Source: Desulfatirhabdium butyrativorans (GTDB lineage Bacteria; Desulfobacterota; Desulfobacteria; Desulfobacterales; JAIFKL01). Taken from it: a stretch of DNA of 6,013 bases. Location: positions 1 to 6,013 of the forward strand of contig DZCT01000318.1 in the NCBI GenBank assembly GCA_022736535.1. Direction: 5' to 3'. Below the pieces are notes generated by a model. The model saw only the letters and a list, made by a program, of their open reading frames with translations, was not told the origin of the DNA and did not search any database. Numbering within the stretch: the first letter of the stretch is position 1; each line of letters starts with the position of its first letter. Below are positions 5,995-6,013 of the stretch, one piece after another. Both the position numbers and the translations under genes were made by a program.

Positions 5995-6013
5995 TTTTGC
6001 TTTTTTGCCGCAG
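5995..6013. repeat. Truncated start of a second copy of the 4344-4454 type element
   Basis: TTTTGC, a run of six T's and GCCGCAG at 5995-6013 match 4358-4379 (TTTTGC, nine T's, GCCGCAG) apart from T-run length. The window ends exactly where the GACGGACACAG decamers would begin, so the assignment cannot be confirmed here. Confidence 0.55.

Overview
The window carries the distal part of a bacterial chemosensory gene cluster, all on the + strand. In order it holds a methyl-accepting chemotaxis protein (5' end outside the window), the receptor methylesterase CheB, the receptor methyltransferase CheR, a single-domain CheY-like response regulator, and a secreted protein with a Cache-type sensor domain. 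No CheA or CheW is present; they are presumably encoded nearby. The base composition looks moderate in GC. The receptor style (helical-bundle periplasmic domain, AGAGDAGRG tip variant) and the gaps filled with CACAGAG-, GACGGACACAG- and GGTGGGCA-type palindromes suggest a repeat-rich Gram-negative bacterium. A sulfate-reducing Desulfobacterota of the Desulfonema/Desulfococcus kind is my best guess, at low to moderate confidence because it rests on recall of repeat and receptor style.

Layout: 1-2150, receptor with periplasmic helical domain, TM2, HAMP and a long cytoplasmic signalling hairpin. 2151-2223, a short gap almost filled by an imperfect palindrome that ends just before the cheB Shine-Dalgarno. 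2224-3471, cheB with a GTG start and a long interdomain linker holding two perfect palindromes in frame. 3471-4334, cheR, coupled to cheB by a TGATG overlap. 4335-4656, a non-coding gap holding a palindrome of about 111 bp and a second segment bounded by 11-bp inverted repeats. 4657-5139, cheY-like gene. 5140-5348, a gap with a second long nested palindrome ending in a T-tract, which may serve as a terminator. 5349-5939, secreted Cache protein with its own strong Shine-Dalgarno. 5940-6013, a small GC-rich palindrome, then the apparent start of another copy of the 4344-4454 element.

How the genes fit together: the receptor senses a ligand or a partner in the periplasm and controls CheA (not in the window). 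CheR adds methyl groups to glutamates of the receptor's cytoplasmic helices and phospho-CheB removes them, giving adaptation. The CheY-like protein is a likely phosphorylation output or phosphate sink. The exported Cache protein may be a periplasmic sensing partner, but that is only inference from position and fold.

The genes are conventional. The less ordinary content is the dense set of different palindromic elements, which occupy nearly every gap and have also entered the cheB coding sequence, plus a Tyr in place of a normally conserved SAM-pocket Asn in CheR. I see no evidence for a wholly new enzymatic or defence system.
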